Source: WHTI01 sp963756365
GTDB lineage: Bacteria > Actinomycetota > CADDZG01 > WHSQ01
Assembly: GCA_963756365.1 (NCBI GenBank)
Contig: CAVWNF010000003.1
Coordinates: 682,001-746,000 of the forward strand
Direction: 5' to 3'
Length of the DNA: 64,000 nucleotides
Shown here: one piece after another, positions 27,693 through 36,963 of the stretch
Layout: each line of letters starts with the position of its first letter
Numbering within the stretch: the stretch's first letter is position 1
Translations under genes and position numbers: made by a program
The notes under the pieces: model-generated
Database searches by the model: none
What the model was told of the DNA's origin: nothing
What the model saw: the letters and a program-made list of their open reading frames with translations, nothing else

Positions 27693-28701
27693 ATGGCCCT
27701 GGATGACTTTCCCCGTACTCAGCTCCTCTTCGGACCTTCCCCTATCCATCCACTGCGTCGGCTTTCTGAATACCTCGGTGGCGAGGTGGAGATCTGGGCG
27801 AAACGTGAGGACTGCAACTCAGGCATCGCCTTCGGCGGCAACAAGGTTCGCAAGTTGGAATACCTTGTCGCCGATGCGCTCAGCCAAGCCTGCGACACAC
27901 TGGTCTCGATCGGCGGTATCCAGTCGAACCACACGAGAGCTGTCACCGGTGTAGCTGCGCACCTGGGACTCAAAGCCGTGACGGTGCAGGAGCGTTGGGT
28001 CGACTGGCCAGATGTTGTGTACGACAAGGTGGGCAACATCCAGCTCACGCGGATCATGGGCGGCGATGTGCGCATCGACCCCGCCGGCTTCGATATCGGG
28101 ATCCGGGACAGTTGGCAGCGAGCGCTCGCCTCGGTCGAGGAGGCGGGCGGAAAGCCTTACCCGATCCCCGCGGGCGCCTCAGACCATCCACTCGGTGGTC
28201 TCGGGTTCGCTAACTGGGCTCGCGAAGTAGCGGATCAGGAAAACGCTCTCGGCATCTATTTCGATACGGTCGTCGTGTGCACGGTCACCGGATCCACTCA
28301 TGCTGGGATGATCGCCGGGTTCGCGAAGGAGGGCCGCGGTCGACGTGTCATCGGTATCGACGCCTCCGCGACTCTGGACAAGACGCGCGAGCAACTCTTC
28401 AGGATCGCTAGTGCTACCGCTGAGAAGATCGAACTCGATCGGCAGCTCACAGACGACGACGTCGAGCTCGTCGAGGGCTACGCCGCCGGCATCTATGGCA
28501 TAGCCGGACGACGTGACGATCGACGCCATCCACACGGCCGCTCGACTCGAAGGGATGTTGACGGACCCCGTCTACGAGGGGAAGTCGATGGCGGGACTCA
28601 TCGGCATGGTCCGCTCAGGCGAGATCCCCGCCGGATCGAATGTGCTCTACGCACATCTCGGCGGTCAGCCTGCTCTCTCGGCGTACGCAGGAGTCCTGTA
28701 A
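27693..28701 (+). CDS. acdS: 1-Aminocyclopropane-1-carboxylate deaminase (one inserted base)
   Basis: The PLP enzyme that cleaves ACC, the plant ethylene precursor, to alpha-ketobutyrate and ammonia. FPRTQLLFGPSPIHPLRRLS, AKREDCNSGIAFGGNKVRKL (PLP lysine), SIGGIQSNHTRAV and VTGSTHAGMIAGFA match the Pseudomonas enzyme closely. The residues that separate true deaminase from D-cysteine desulfhydrase are present: Glu in DPVYEGKS and Leu in AHLGGQPAL. The span of 1009 bases is one more than a multiple of three; removing one base near 28503 restores IYGI-PDDVTIDAI. It starts at ATG 27693 after TAGGAGC. Soluble, about 335 residues. Confidence 0.9.
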
Positions 28702-28822
28702 GCGGCCCTATGAGTGGGTGAGAGCTTCCCATTACAAGCCCAATGGAGCCTGAAGGTGTGGGGGAGCCCCTCCCGAGCCCGGGTTCAGGTCTCGTGTCGT
28801 AGGCGGTTACTAGCGTCGAACC

Positions 28823-29077
28823 ATGAAGCCGAAGCGCCTTCTCGTCCGCATCCGGCAGGGCAACCGTGCCAACGTCGCATTCAACGATCTGATTCGACTC
28901 CTGAATGGTCTCGATTTCGAACTCCGGCGCATCAGTGGCGATCACCACCTCTTCAAGCACCGCACTCTTGATCTGAAGCTGAATCTTCAGCCGGATCGCA
29001 ATGGCGATGCCAAGCAGTACCAAGTCCGCCAAGTGCTGAATGTCGTCACGAAGTACAATTTGGAATTGGAGGATTGA
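28823..29077 (+). CDS. hicA: HicA-family toxin
   Basis: An 84-residue double-stranded-RNA-binding-fold toxin. The conserved core is LNGLDFELRRISGDHHLFKH, with the catalytic His in GDHHLF, followed by LNLQPDRNGDAKQYQVRQVL, both typical of HicA mRNA interferases. The N-terminal extension MKPKRLLVRIRQGNRAN is slightly longer and more basic than in classical 60-residue HicA. Its stop is 1 base before the HicB-like ATG, so toxin and antitoxin are cotranscribed in the usual order. Confidence 0.9.
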   Translation: MKPKRLLVRIRQGNRANVAFNDLIRLLNGLDFELRRISGDHHLFKHRTLDLKLNLQPDRNGDAKQYQVRQVLNVVTKYNLELED

Positions 29078-29078
29078 T

Positions 29079-29306
29079 ATGGGCGACTACGCGATCAACG
29101 TTTTCTGGTCTGACGAGGATGACTGCTATATCGCTTCGGTGCCGGATCTGGAGGGCTGCACCGCCTTCGGTGACACTCCGGAAGCTGCGGTCCGCGAAGT
29201 CGAAACGGCCAAGAGATTGTGGCTCTCAGTAGCTGCGGAAGACGGCGACGAGATCCCTGAACCTCGATACCTCCCACCGGGCGCCCAGCGCACCGCTGCC
29301 AGTTAG
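29079..29306 (+). CDS. hicB: HicB-family antitoxin, short form
   Basis: A 75-residue partner starting at ATG 29079 with TTGGAGGA upstream. INVFWSDEDDCYIASVPDLE and GCTAFGDTPEAAVREVETAK are the partially degraded RNase H-like HicB fold that neutralises HicA. There is no C-terminal ribbon-helix-helix or HTH domain, so this copy probably lacks independent operator binding. It ends in PEPRYLPPGAQRTAAS. Its stop overlaps the convergent integrase stop, suggesting that the module lies at the end of an inserted element. Confidence 0.9.
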   Translation: MGDYAINVFWSDEDDCYIASVPDLEGCTAFGDTPEAAVREVETAKRLWLSVAAEDGDEIPEPRYLPPGAQRTAAS

Positions 29307-30269
29307 TCGTCGCTCCCTTCAGTCTGCCGATCGAAGACGAGATCGGACATCCGTTCGGCGGCTTCGGTCTGCATGTGGGGGACAGCGTGCGAGTAGACAT
29401 CCAGGGTGAAGGCAATGTTCGAGTGGCCGAGGCGCTCTGAGACGATCTTCGGATGGATGCCAGCCTGGAGCGCAAGGGTTGCATGCGTGTGTCTGAGGTC
29501 GTGAAGCCGGATCCTCGGTAGCCCCGACAGGCGCACGAGATCGCGGAACGCCCGCGTCACAAGGTTGGGATCGAGTGGCTCCCCGTTGTCTTTGGCGAAG
29601 ACCAGGCCTCCGTCTTCGCGCGACTCGTCCCTTAGGTCACGGAGCACATTGACCGTGCGCCGATCCAAGGCAACGATCCGCCGCCCTTTGGCCGTCTTGG
29701 GTGTCGACATCAGCACCTGCCCGGCGACCCACACCACGGTCTGTCTCACCGCGGCTTCACCGGTCTCGAGATTGATGTCGCTCCATCGGAGCCCTAGCGC
29801 CTCGCCACGGCGCATGCCCGTCATCGCGATCAACAACCAAAGAGAGTAGAGGTCGTCGGTTTCGGCGAATGCGAGGAACGACGCCAGTTCGGCCGGGCTC
29901 CAGGTACGCATCGTCTCGGCGCCGGTGCGGTCGCGCGGCGGATCGCAGCGGTCGGCCGGATTCTCATACAGGAGACCCCACCTGACCGCGTCCCGGAACG
30001 CCCGGTGGAGCATCGCGTGCACCCTGACGAACCGTGGCGGGGCTGAGACCAGTCTTGCCGTCGAGGCGACCATTCGCGAGCAACTCCGCGTAGAACGCAT
30101 TGAGCTCGAAGGGGCCGACATCCTCGAGCCTGATGCGTCCTAGGCGCGGGACGACCTGATTGCGGACCTGGTTCTCGTAGCCGCTGAACGACGACGGCCT
30201 CAAGGTCGAGCGGATGGCAGGCAGCCACCGCTGGGTGAGGAAGTGCGCGACGGAACCTTCGGGATACAC
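29303..30269 (-). mobile_element. Tyrosine recombinase (phage-type integrase), frameshifted and N-terminally truncated
   Basis: The C-terminal catalytic domain is intact in one frame: Arg in LIAMTGMRRGEALGLRW, Lys in TPKTAKGRRIV, HDLRHTHATLA (His-x-x-Arg), LGHSNIAFTLDVYSH with the terminal His and nucleophilic Tyr in DVYSH. The N-terminal SAM-like domain (LRPSSFSGYENQVRNQVVPR) is in a different frame, with a break near 30025. The arm-binding domain that normally precedes it is missing, because the sequence begins close to the TetR gene end at 30319. Likely a remnant of an integrated element that also carried HicAB. No flanking att repeat or tRNA is visible. Confidence 0.8.
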
Positions 30270-30318
30270 GGGGGCGACGGTAGGGGAGAAGAAGGCGGTC
30301 GAGCTGTGGCACCGCCCA

Positions 30319-30894
30319 CTAGGAGAACAGCACGGCCCCCACGACGTCGGTGAGGACCTCGTCGATCGCTTCGGGGATGCGCCGGCCGGCTTTCAGGTAG
30401 GGGCGGACGGCTGCGTAAGGCGCGTCGATCAGCGCGAACCTGACCCGCACCATCTCGGCTCCACCGAGGCGCGCCCTGAACGCGGCCATCGCCTCGGAGA
30501 TCTTGCGGTCCTGGTCGATCAGTCGCTCGCGTTGCTCTTCGGTGATCGAGGTTTCGAGGAGCCCGTCCCGGCCGAGGTGAAGGAGGAGCGCTGCTTCTTC
30601 CGGGTGCGAGCGCGCCCGGGCGGCGACATGCAGGGCCGCTCCGGTGGCGGCGGCGCGCACGTCAGGATCTGCCAGCGCGGCGACGAAGCCCTCCTGGAAG
30701 CGCTCGACCGTCCGGAGCCACAGTGCGGCGATCAGCTCGTCCCGGCCCCCGAAGCGGTGATAGACCGACCCGCTCGGCGCCCCGACCGCTCGGGCCACGG
30801 CCGCCATCGTGGTTGCCTCGAGCCCGCCCTCCGCATGCAAGGCCAGGGCGGCGTCGAGAAGGTCGTCGGTCGAGTATCTGGGTTGCCTGGGCAC
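30319..30894 (-). CDS. TetR family transcriptional regulator
   Basis: A 191-residue repressor with the HTH at residues about 9-55: STDDLLDAALALHAEGGLEA, then TTMAAVARAVGAPSGSVYHR. The C-terminal ligand-binding domain is helical, with no recognised ligand motif. It starts at GTG 30894 without an obvious ribosome binding site, so translation may be leaderless. Palindromic operator-like sequences begin 5 bases upstream, which suggests autoregulation and control of the divergent gene at 31037. Confidence 0.9.
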   Translation of the reverse strand: MPRQPRYSTDDLLDAALALHAEGGLEATTMAAVARAVGAPSGSVYHRFGGRDELIAALWLRTVERFQEGFVAALADPDVRAAATGAALHVAARARSHPEEAALLLHLGRDGLLETSITEEQRERLIDQDRKISEAMAAFRARLGGAEMVRVRFALIDAPYAAVRPYLKAGRRIPEAIDEVLTDVVGAVLFS

Positions 30895-30898
30895 GTAT

Positions 30899-30937
30899 TA
30901 GAGACTACTCTCTAGGGATAGTAGAGGGCAATCTCTA
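30899..30937. promoter_or_regulatory. TetR operator-like inverted repeats
   Basis: TAGAGA (30899-30904), a 4-base centre and TCTCTA (30909-30914) form a perfect inverted repeat. A second related site, TAGAGGG...CTCTA, ends at 30937. They lie between the divergent TetR gene and the membrane protein gene, where TetR autorepression sites are usually found. Confidence 0.55.
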
Positions 30938-31036
30938 AAAGGCTGGCCGAGGCTGTTGCTTGTTTTGCTGTCGAGACCTGCGTAGATTGCGAGCAGGGCA
31001 GTGCTGCGGATGGTCCAGGGTGCAGGGAGGTCATTC

Positions 31037-31687
31037 GTGAGCATGAAACGCCTCGCAGGGTGGGGAGCTCTGCTGTTCGTCGTTACGAACATCGTCGGGT
31101 TCATCGTCGCAGGTACGCCGCCTAAGGCTGCCGACTCGGCTGCAGAAGTCGCTCGGTACTTCTCCGACAAACACGATCAACTGCAGATCCAGCTGATCCT
31201 GACCGGGATCCTAGGTGTGTTCTTCGTCCCGATCGTGGCTCAGCTCTGGTCGGTGCTCCGGGAGAGCGACCGGGAAAGGGGCGAGGCGTGGACGATCGTT
31301 GGTCTCTTCGGGGCCATCGGCATCGGCGCGGCCGCGGGGGTCAACACGATCGTCTACGGCGCCATGATCCAGACTGTTGGTTCTTCGACTCCCGAGGTTT
31401 TTGACTCTCTATGGGCGCTCGTAATGACCTCCGGTGCGTCGTTCGGGGTCCCCATATTCCTCTTCTTCGCCGGGTTCGGGATGGCCGCACAGAAGTCCGG
31501 CGCTTTGCCGTCGTGGATGAACTACGTCGGCTACCTCGCCGGCGTCGTGGGCCTGGTCGCCACCGTGGGCCTCGTTTCGGATGCCGACGTCTGGAACATG
31601 GCGATCCAGTTCACGTTCCTGCCCCTGATGGTGTGGATGTTGGGGGCAGCGGTGCTATGGATCAAGGGAGACCGAGCGGCCGCATGA
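31037..31687 (+). CDS. Predicted multi-pass membrane protein, likely TetR-controlled
   Basis: I start at GTG 31037 because CAGGGAGGTC precedes it; ATG 31043 is close. About 216 residues with six hydrophobic segments, including WGALLFVVTNIVGFIVAG, IQLILTGILGVFFVPIVAQL, VGLFGAIGIGAAAGVNTIVY, SFGVPIFLFFAGFGMAA, VGYLAGVVGLVATVGLV and FLPLMVWMLGAAVLWI. It resembles DUF4386-like membrane proteins in layout, though I cannot confirm the family. The divergent TetR gene and shared operators suggest substrate-induced expression, for example of a resistance or lipid-linked function. Confidence 0.7.
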   Translation: MSMKRLAGWGALLFVVTNIVGFIVAGTPPKAADSAAEVARYFSDKHDQLQIQLILTGILGVFFVPIVAQLWSVLRESDRERGEAWTIVGLFGAIGIGAAAGVNTIVYGAMIQTVGSSTPEVFDSLWALVMTSGASFGVPIFLFFAGFGMAAQKSGALPSWMNYVGYLAGVVGLVATVGLVSDADVWNMAIQFTFLPLMVWMLGAAVLWIKGDRAAA

Positions 31688-31691
31688 CTCC

Positions 31692-31727
31692 TGTAGGAGG
31701 CGGCTCCTTCGAGGGCCGCCTCCTACA
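31692..31727. terminator. Perfect 13-bp stem between convergent genes
   Basis: TGTAGGAGGCGGC (31692-31704) pairs perfectly with GCCGCCTCCTACA (31715-31727) around a 10-base loop. It lies 4 bases after one gene's stop and 21 bases before the convergent gene's stop, a suitable two-way terminator. Confidence 0.75.
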
Positions 31728-31748
31728 ACTGGAGCCAGGTCGTTGAAC

Positions 31749-32372
31749 TCAGATCAGCAGGGTGGTGAGGAACACGAGCGATGCCGCGAGCAGCACCCCG
31801 CCACCGACCAGTACGCCGAACTGAAGTTGGGACCGCTTCACGACGCTCGCCAGACCGAGGAAGAACAGGGCGACGGCTAGCAGGACGGTGACGAACTCGA
31901 AGCGGTCGCTCTCCTCGTCGGCCTTCGATGCGGCGGCGAAGTGTTCTTCGACCTCGGCATCGAGGGCGGCGGCGTCGTCGTACTGGACGAGGTTGTATTC
32001 GGGATTGTCGATGAACGGTGTGGCCTCGTCGGAGTTCTCAGCCCACCAATCGACCGCGATCGACAGGTCCCCACTCATCAGGTTCGTCTGGATGTAGTCG
32101 GCGAGCTCGATGTCGTCGGTCTGCACGGCCTTGATCCACTCGAGGAAGACTGCCTGGTCTTCGGCGAGGAACTGGTTGCCGGCGTTGTAGAGCTGGCTCG
32201 CCTCGTCGACCTTGCGGATCCCCTGGTTGTAGTTGGAGATGACCTCGTCGCCTATCAGCGACGCCTTGTACGCCGAGAAGGCGGTTGCGATCGCCGCGAT
32301 CCCGAGGAGCACGGCAAGGATCGTGTCCAGGTTCCTTTGCTTCGACTCCGCGGTCGCAATGCCCTCGCTCAT
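31749..32372 (-). CDS. Membrane protein with TM-soluble-TM-TM layout (DUF4337-like)
   Basis: A 207-residue protein with one N-terminal membrane segment (TILAVLLGIAAIATAFSAYK), an extracytoplasmic or cytosolic helical region rich in Asn, Gln, Glu and Asp (YNQGIRKVDEASQLYNAGNQ), and two C-terminal membrane segments (FVTVLLAVALFFLGLASVV, FGVLVGGGVLLAASLVFLTT). The architecture recalls DUF4337 proteins. No enzyme motif is seen and function is unknown. Confidence 0.7.
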   Translation of the reverse strand: MSEGIATAESKQRNLDTILAVLLGIAAIATAFSAYKASLIGDEVISNYNQGIRKVDEASQLYNAGNQFLAEDQAVFLEWIKAVQTDDIELADYIQTNLMSGDLSIAVDWWAENSDEATPFIDNPEYNLVQYDDAAALDAEVEEHFAAASKADEESDRFEFVTVLLAVALFFLGLASVVKRSQLQFGVLVGGGVLLAASLVFLTTLLI

Positions 32373-32423
32373 TCCCCTACCTCCCAGTTAGCGAACCAAG
32401 TTGATGGCTAACCTAGCGCGCTC

Positions 32424-33434
32424 TCAGTGGTGGGAACCGCCGCCCTCGGATCTCGTCCATCTGTCGATCTGGTCCTGGGTCGAGGCGGAGATGACCCCAT
32501 CGGCTCCGCGGACGATGAACAGCCCCGACATCCCGAAGTCAGAGTGGCTCTGGACGTGACAGTGATACATCCAGGCCCCCTCGCCGACGTGTTCACCAGC
32601 GAGGACCTGGAAACCGAACGAGTCTGCGGGCCCGATCGTCCGGTTGTCGATGACCCGACTCGAATCGTCAGCGGAGGCCAGCATCCCCGTGCGAGTGTCC
32701 GCCCAGCGGTGTCCGTGGAGATGGAAGGTGTGGAAGAGCTCGCCATGTCCGATGACTACGAACTCGACGCGCTGTCCGAGGTTCGCCTGGGGGAGTGGCG
32801 TCGTGGGTGCCGATTTGAGGTTGAAGGTCATGTCGTTCATGACGAGCACGATCGGATCGACGTCGGGAACGAGGTCGCCCGCTCGCCTGACGATCAGTCC
32901 TCCGAATAGACCTGCTGCGATCCCGCCGGTTCCGTGATGGCTGCCCATCGCGTGGTCGTGGTAGTGCCAATAGCCGGCCGAGCCGGGATCGAACGACCCG
33001 TCCCCGCGGACTCCCGGAAGGTGAGTCGAGATCAGATGACTCCTTGACTTCCCCGGCTTGATCGCGCTCCGGGTGATCGTTGTGCCATCGGCGTCGATCG
33101 CGTAGTCGACCCCGTGAGCGTGGAAGCTGACAGTCTTGTTGGTCTTGTTGACGACCTCGACGGTGACTGAGTCGCCCTCGTTGATGATGATCGTCGGGCC
33201 GGGGATCGTCGCCTTGTCCGGCGACAGCCCGTAGCCGACCTTGTAGCGCCCGATCTTGTTGACGTAGAGGGTGATCGCTCCGCCTGGCTCGGCGACGATG
33301 ACCTCGGGCGATGCGCTGAGGAAATCTTCAGGTGCCGCCTTCTGGGCGAGCGCTTCGGTCAGTCCGCTAGAAGCGGCCACTCCCAGAGCCGCCGCTCCAG
33401 CTCCCCCGAGGAGACCTCTCCGAGTTACTTCCAT
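32424..33434 (-). CDS. Tat-exported two-domain multicopper oxidase (small-laccase type)
   Basis: I start at ATG 33434 (MEVTRRGLLGGAGAAALGVA), a twin-arginine signal. The four copper-binding blocks are HAHGVD, GYWHYHDHAMGSHHG, HTFHLHGH and YHCHVQSHSDFGMSG, the last holding the type 1 Cys and Met. About 336 residues and two cupredoxin domains fit the trimeric small laccases of actinobacteria. It oxidises phenols or metals with oxygen outside the cell; physiological substrate is unknown. A Gly/His C-terminus (EGGGSHH) follows. The M28 gene lies upstream on the same strand but is separated by a strong terminator. Confidence 0.92.
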   Translation of the reverse strand: MEVTRRGLLGGAGAAALGVAASSGLTEALAQKAAPEDFLSASPEVIVAEPGGAITLYVNKIGRYKVGYGLSPDKATIPGPTIIINEGDSVTVEVVNKTNKTVSFHAHGVDYAIDADGTTITRSAIKPGKSRSHLISTHLPGVRGDGSFDPGSAGYWHYHDHAMGSHHGTGGIAAGLFGGLIVRRAGDLVPDVDPIVLVMNDMTFNLKSAPTTPLPQANLGQRVEFVVIGHGELFHTFHLHGHRWADTRTGMLASADDSSRVIDNRTIGPADSFGFQVLAGEHVGEGAWMYHCHVQSHSDFGMSGLFIVRGADGVISASTQDQIDRWTRSEGGGSHH

Positions 33435-33526
33435 CTGCTTTCGACCCTTTCGCCCGCATTCCACCGACCTTTTGTCCGGCAATTAATACCTTGTTGGAGG
33501 CCGATTGATAAGGACCCTGGCGCGAA

Positions 33527-33556
33527 AAGGGGGGCCGGACGATGCCGGCCCCCCTT
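33527..33556 (-). terminator. Terminator after the M28 peptidase gene
   Basis: AAGGGGGGCCGG (33527-33538) pairs perfectly with CCGGCCCCCCTT (33545-33556). Read on the minus strand it follows the peptidase stop at 33574 by 17 bases and is followed by TTTTCGCG, a reasonable intrinsic terminator. Confidence 0.75.
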
Positions 33557-33573
33557 ACGCGCCTCTCTGCTAC

Positions 33574-35102
33574 TTACTCGGTGTCCTCGTGATCGTGGCC
33601 CGAGCCGCCGCCCTCGCCCTCATTGTCTGAGTCGGGCGGGTTGTCTTTGAAGTTGCCCTTGCCCTTCACACCGTTGATCGACTCGGTGTTCTGAGCGTAG
33701 GTGATCGTCGCGTGAGCGATCGCGTCGGCCATCTGGTCGAGCACGACGCCCGAGACGTTGGCGATCGTGTCACACCCAGCGTGATAGCAGGCGTCGAAGG
33801 CCGCTCCGGCGGTGCCACCGTAGGTCGCCGCTTGGGCCGCTGTCTTGGTGCCCTCGGCTCCCGTGAACAGCCCGCCAGCCGGGATCCCTTGAGCGATGAA
33901 GGGACCGTAGTCACTGCGGCCATTGAAGGGGGTTGGGTCAGATGCGAGTCCCTGCCCCGAGAAATAGTCGACGAATAGCGACTCGATCACGTCCGATCCC
34001 GCTGGGCCGACCGAACCGCCGCCGGTCGAGTTGTCGCCGTCGTACACGAAGCGCACGAAGTTCGGCGAGCCCACCATGTCGAAGTTCAGGTACAGAGCGA
34101 TGTCCTCAAGTGCCTCGGGACTAAGGCTCTGTACGTAGCGGGTCGAGCCCACCAGGCCCGACTCCTCAGCACTCCACCATGCGAAACGAACCTTGTTGCG
34201 CGGCTTGACCTTCGCCATCTCTTCTGCGACCTCGAGGATAGCGGCCGACCCCGTGCCGTTGTCGTTGATCCCGGCTCCGCTGCTCACCGAGTCGAGGTGG
34301 GCACCCACCATGACGACGTTGTCCGGGTCACCTCCAGGCGTCTCGGCGAACACGTTGCGCGTGGTCAAGGGCCGTGCGTCCGTGTTGGTCTTGACCCGCA
34401 TCGTCACCGGGCCGCTGCCCATCTGCGAAAGGAGCGAGTTTCCCAGTGACTGGGTGAGACCGAGCGATGGGATCGCGGACAGAGCACCCTCGCCCAGCGT
34501 GCCGTTCACTACGCCCGGGACGTTGTTGTAGATGAGGATCGCGGAGGCTCCCGCTGCGGTTGCGTTGTCGGTCTTGATGCGGAAGGTGCACGCTCCGCGA
34601 CTCACGAGAGCGATGTTGCCCGAAGGGAATCCTGCGAAGTCCCCCGCGTCGCACCCGTCGCGGGTCCGCTAGGGGCGGCGAGCGGAGCGGTAGTTGCGCC
34701 GCTTCCCGAGTACGACATGACGCGGAAGTCGTTCCCGTTGACGTAGGTCGTCGGAGACGGCGAAGCCTGTTCGAGTTCGGACGGCGTGACCTCGAAGAAC
34801 GCGTTGTAGGTGAATTCCTGCGTTGTGACGACGTAGCCAGCCGCCGACATCCGATCCGCGACGTACGCGGCCGAATCGTCGTGGCCACCCAAGCCGGCGA
34901 AGCGGGTGCCTCCGTTGTCGTCGGCGATCGACTGGAACGCCTCGAGATGCTCTGTTACGCCGGCCAGCGTGACTGCCTTGCGGAGCTTCTTCGAGTTGTT
35001 GTTGTTCGGATCGGCTCCTGCGGGCAATGCCCACACGGCGAGGACCGCGGCCATGACGAAGCCGACCACCCTGATGCGGTGGTTGCGTCGTGGTTCGGAC
35101 AC
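33574..35102 (-). CDS. Secreted M28 family metallopeptidase with PA-like domain (one frameshift)
   Basis: Starts at GTG 35102 after GAGGGGG. A signal peptide (IRVVGFVMAAVLAVWALPAG) precedes a PA-type domain (CTFRIKTDNATAAGASAILI). The M28 di-zinc site is GAHLDSV, NDNGTGSAAILE, WWSAEESGLVGS, NFDMVGSPN and YHAGCDT. A frame change is needed near 34680, between the N-terminal region and the PA domain. Repaired length is about 510 residues. Homologous secreted aminopeptidases remove N-terminal residues from peptides. The C-terminal tail is Gly/His/Asp/Glu rich (EGEGGGSGHDHEDTE), perhaps metal binding. Confidence 0.85.
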
Positions 35103-35188
35103 GTGATTCCCCCTCGGTTCCACGGCCCTCGCCGTCGAGGGCCGAGCGGGGAGAACCTAGCAAACCCTCACGAAAGGGACAAAGAGCG

Positions 35189-36866
35189 CTACGGCTCCTC
35201 GGGCGTGTCGAAGAAGGGGCAGCCGGGAGGATCCCGGAAATCTGGGTCGTCCCGGTCATAGGTCGCGCACGAAGCGATCTCGGCGGACTTCTCCGGGTTG
35301 TTCGGGAGACCGAACGAGCCGCCCGAGTCGCAATCCGGGCAGGCCGCCCGGATAGAAGGTGTTCGAAGTCACGCCCCGTTCCTCGGGGGCCAGGTTCGCC
35401 TGCCAACAGTTGCCCTCGCCTTGGTCGTCCCACCAGAAGTCGAGCCCGTTCAGATCGAGCACGCCGAACGGATCGAGGCTCACGAAGTTGTCGAAGTACT
35501 TGTTGAAGTGCGAGGTGTCGTACGCCTTCTCTGGGTCGTACTCCTCGCGGATCGCGGCAGGCACGCTGAACAGCATGAACCCGGCACGCCAGTTGTCCCA
35601 CACGGTGTTCTCGTCGAGCAGGTTCCAGTTGCCGCCCGCGATCACCATGCCCGCGCCGACGGGGGCCGGAACGACCGGACAGACGATGCCCGAAGTCTTG
35701 GGCTCACCCTTCTTGGGCTTGTAGCCGCGCTTCGCCGGTGGCTTGTCGCACTTGCCCGACTGAACGTTGTCCTCGGTGTAGTTCGAGTTGTTCGAGTAGA
35801 TGAGGTTGTTCGAGTACCAACCGTGGTCCTGTGGCAGCCCCGGGTGCCGGGGAAAGATCGAATCCGTCACGAGTCCCGTCTGGTTCTTGTAGAAGCGGTT
35901 GTCGTGCACGTAGACCGAGTTGCCGGCCGTGCCCGAGTAGCCGAGCGCGTTGTGATGGCTGCGGCAGTTGAAGACCTCGATCGCCCACCGGTCCTGCTGG
36001 CTGTACTCGGTGCTCTCCGAGTTCACGTCGGATGCCGAGCCGGGGTAGATCAAGGAGTCACCGTTGTTGTAGCCGTTGCAATTCTTGTAGACGCCGTGAT
36101 CGACGGCGAAGGTCAGGAAGCCGTACTCGTCGTTGTAGCGGGCGACGACCTTGTCGATGACGAAGCCATCGGTCTCGAGCACGTACAACGCGTTGAACTC
36201 GAACAACTCGATCGTGAAGTTCCGGAAGTAGACGCCGTCCGCCCGATCCGCTCGGATCCCGTTCAGCTTGGCGAAGTTGCCCTTCTTGTTGAACCCGCCG
36301 GTGATCAGCACGTCTTTCGGTCGAGCCCCCGTGCCCTCGATCTGGAGATCGCACACCGGAGCGTTGCAGTCACGCTTGTCGTCCTTGAGCTTGTCGTCAC
36401 CGTAGATGCCGATCAGGTTCTGCGCCGCGGAGCACTGGTATTGGTCTTTGTAGGACAGGACCGGGGCGCCGGGGCTCTCAGGCTCGCCCTGCTCGAGTTT
36501 CTTGGCGCACTTGGGCTTGCTTCGGGTCGGCTTCTCACGGTAGGTACCGGGAAGGACATAGATCGTCGTCCCCTTCTTCTCGACCGCATCGACCGCCGCC
36601 TGGATGTTGCGGAAACGACATTCCCCGAGGAGCTTGAGGTTGTCCGACCGCAGCTGCCCGGCGTCCATCTTGAGGATCTTTTGCTCGCTCTTGGGGGTGC
36701 AGACGACAAGGTGCCTCTCGGCGATCATCGGCCGGTAGTCCGGGACGGAGCCAGTCCCGTCTGGGAACTCGGTTTCTCGCTCCGAGTGTGCGAACGCTGC
36801 GCCCGGTGCGGCGATGAGGCCAAGCACGATGACGGTGGCGAGGATGCTCCGGAACGACGACTTCAC
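35189..36866 (-). CDS. Secreted right-handed beta-helix protein (one frameshift near the end)
   Basis: A signal peptide (SFRSILATVIVLGLIAAPGA) is followed by a helix-type repeat region: FRNIQAAVDAVEKKGTTIYV, LNGIRADRADGVYFRNFTIE, DGFVIDKVVARYNDEYGFLT, NCRSHHNALGYSGTAGNSVY. These are parallel beta-helix rungs, as in pectate-lyase-like proteins, but no carbohydrate catalytic motif is clear. A frame change near 35345 leads into a C-terminal stretch with several Cys (PDCDSGGSFGLP, ASCATY, GCPFFDTPEEP) and the stop at 35189. About 558 residues. The ligand is unknown. Confidence 0.8.
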
Positions 36867-36963
36867 TTTGTGCCCCCTGGGAGATAGAGATGGATCAGAT
36901 TGGTCACTTCGGCATTACCCGGGCAGATTCCTCCCATTCCTGCTATCTCTCTATGCTGCTGCG

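Noticed and set aside
28760..28810. tRNA-like T-arm text (CCCGGGTTCAGGTCTCG) near the HicAB/integrase region
   Set aside because: No acceptor, D or anticodon stem can be folded around it, so it cannot be called a tRNA or att site.
35298..36887. A 529-codon open frame on the plus strand opposite the beta-helix gene
   Set aside because: It mirrors a real minus-strand gene with a signal peptide and clear repeat rungs; its composition is typical of a high-GC antisense shadow.
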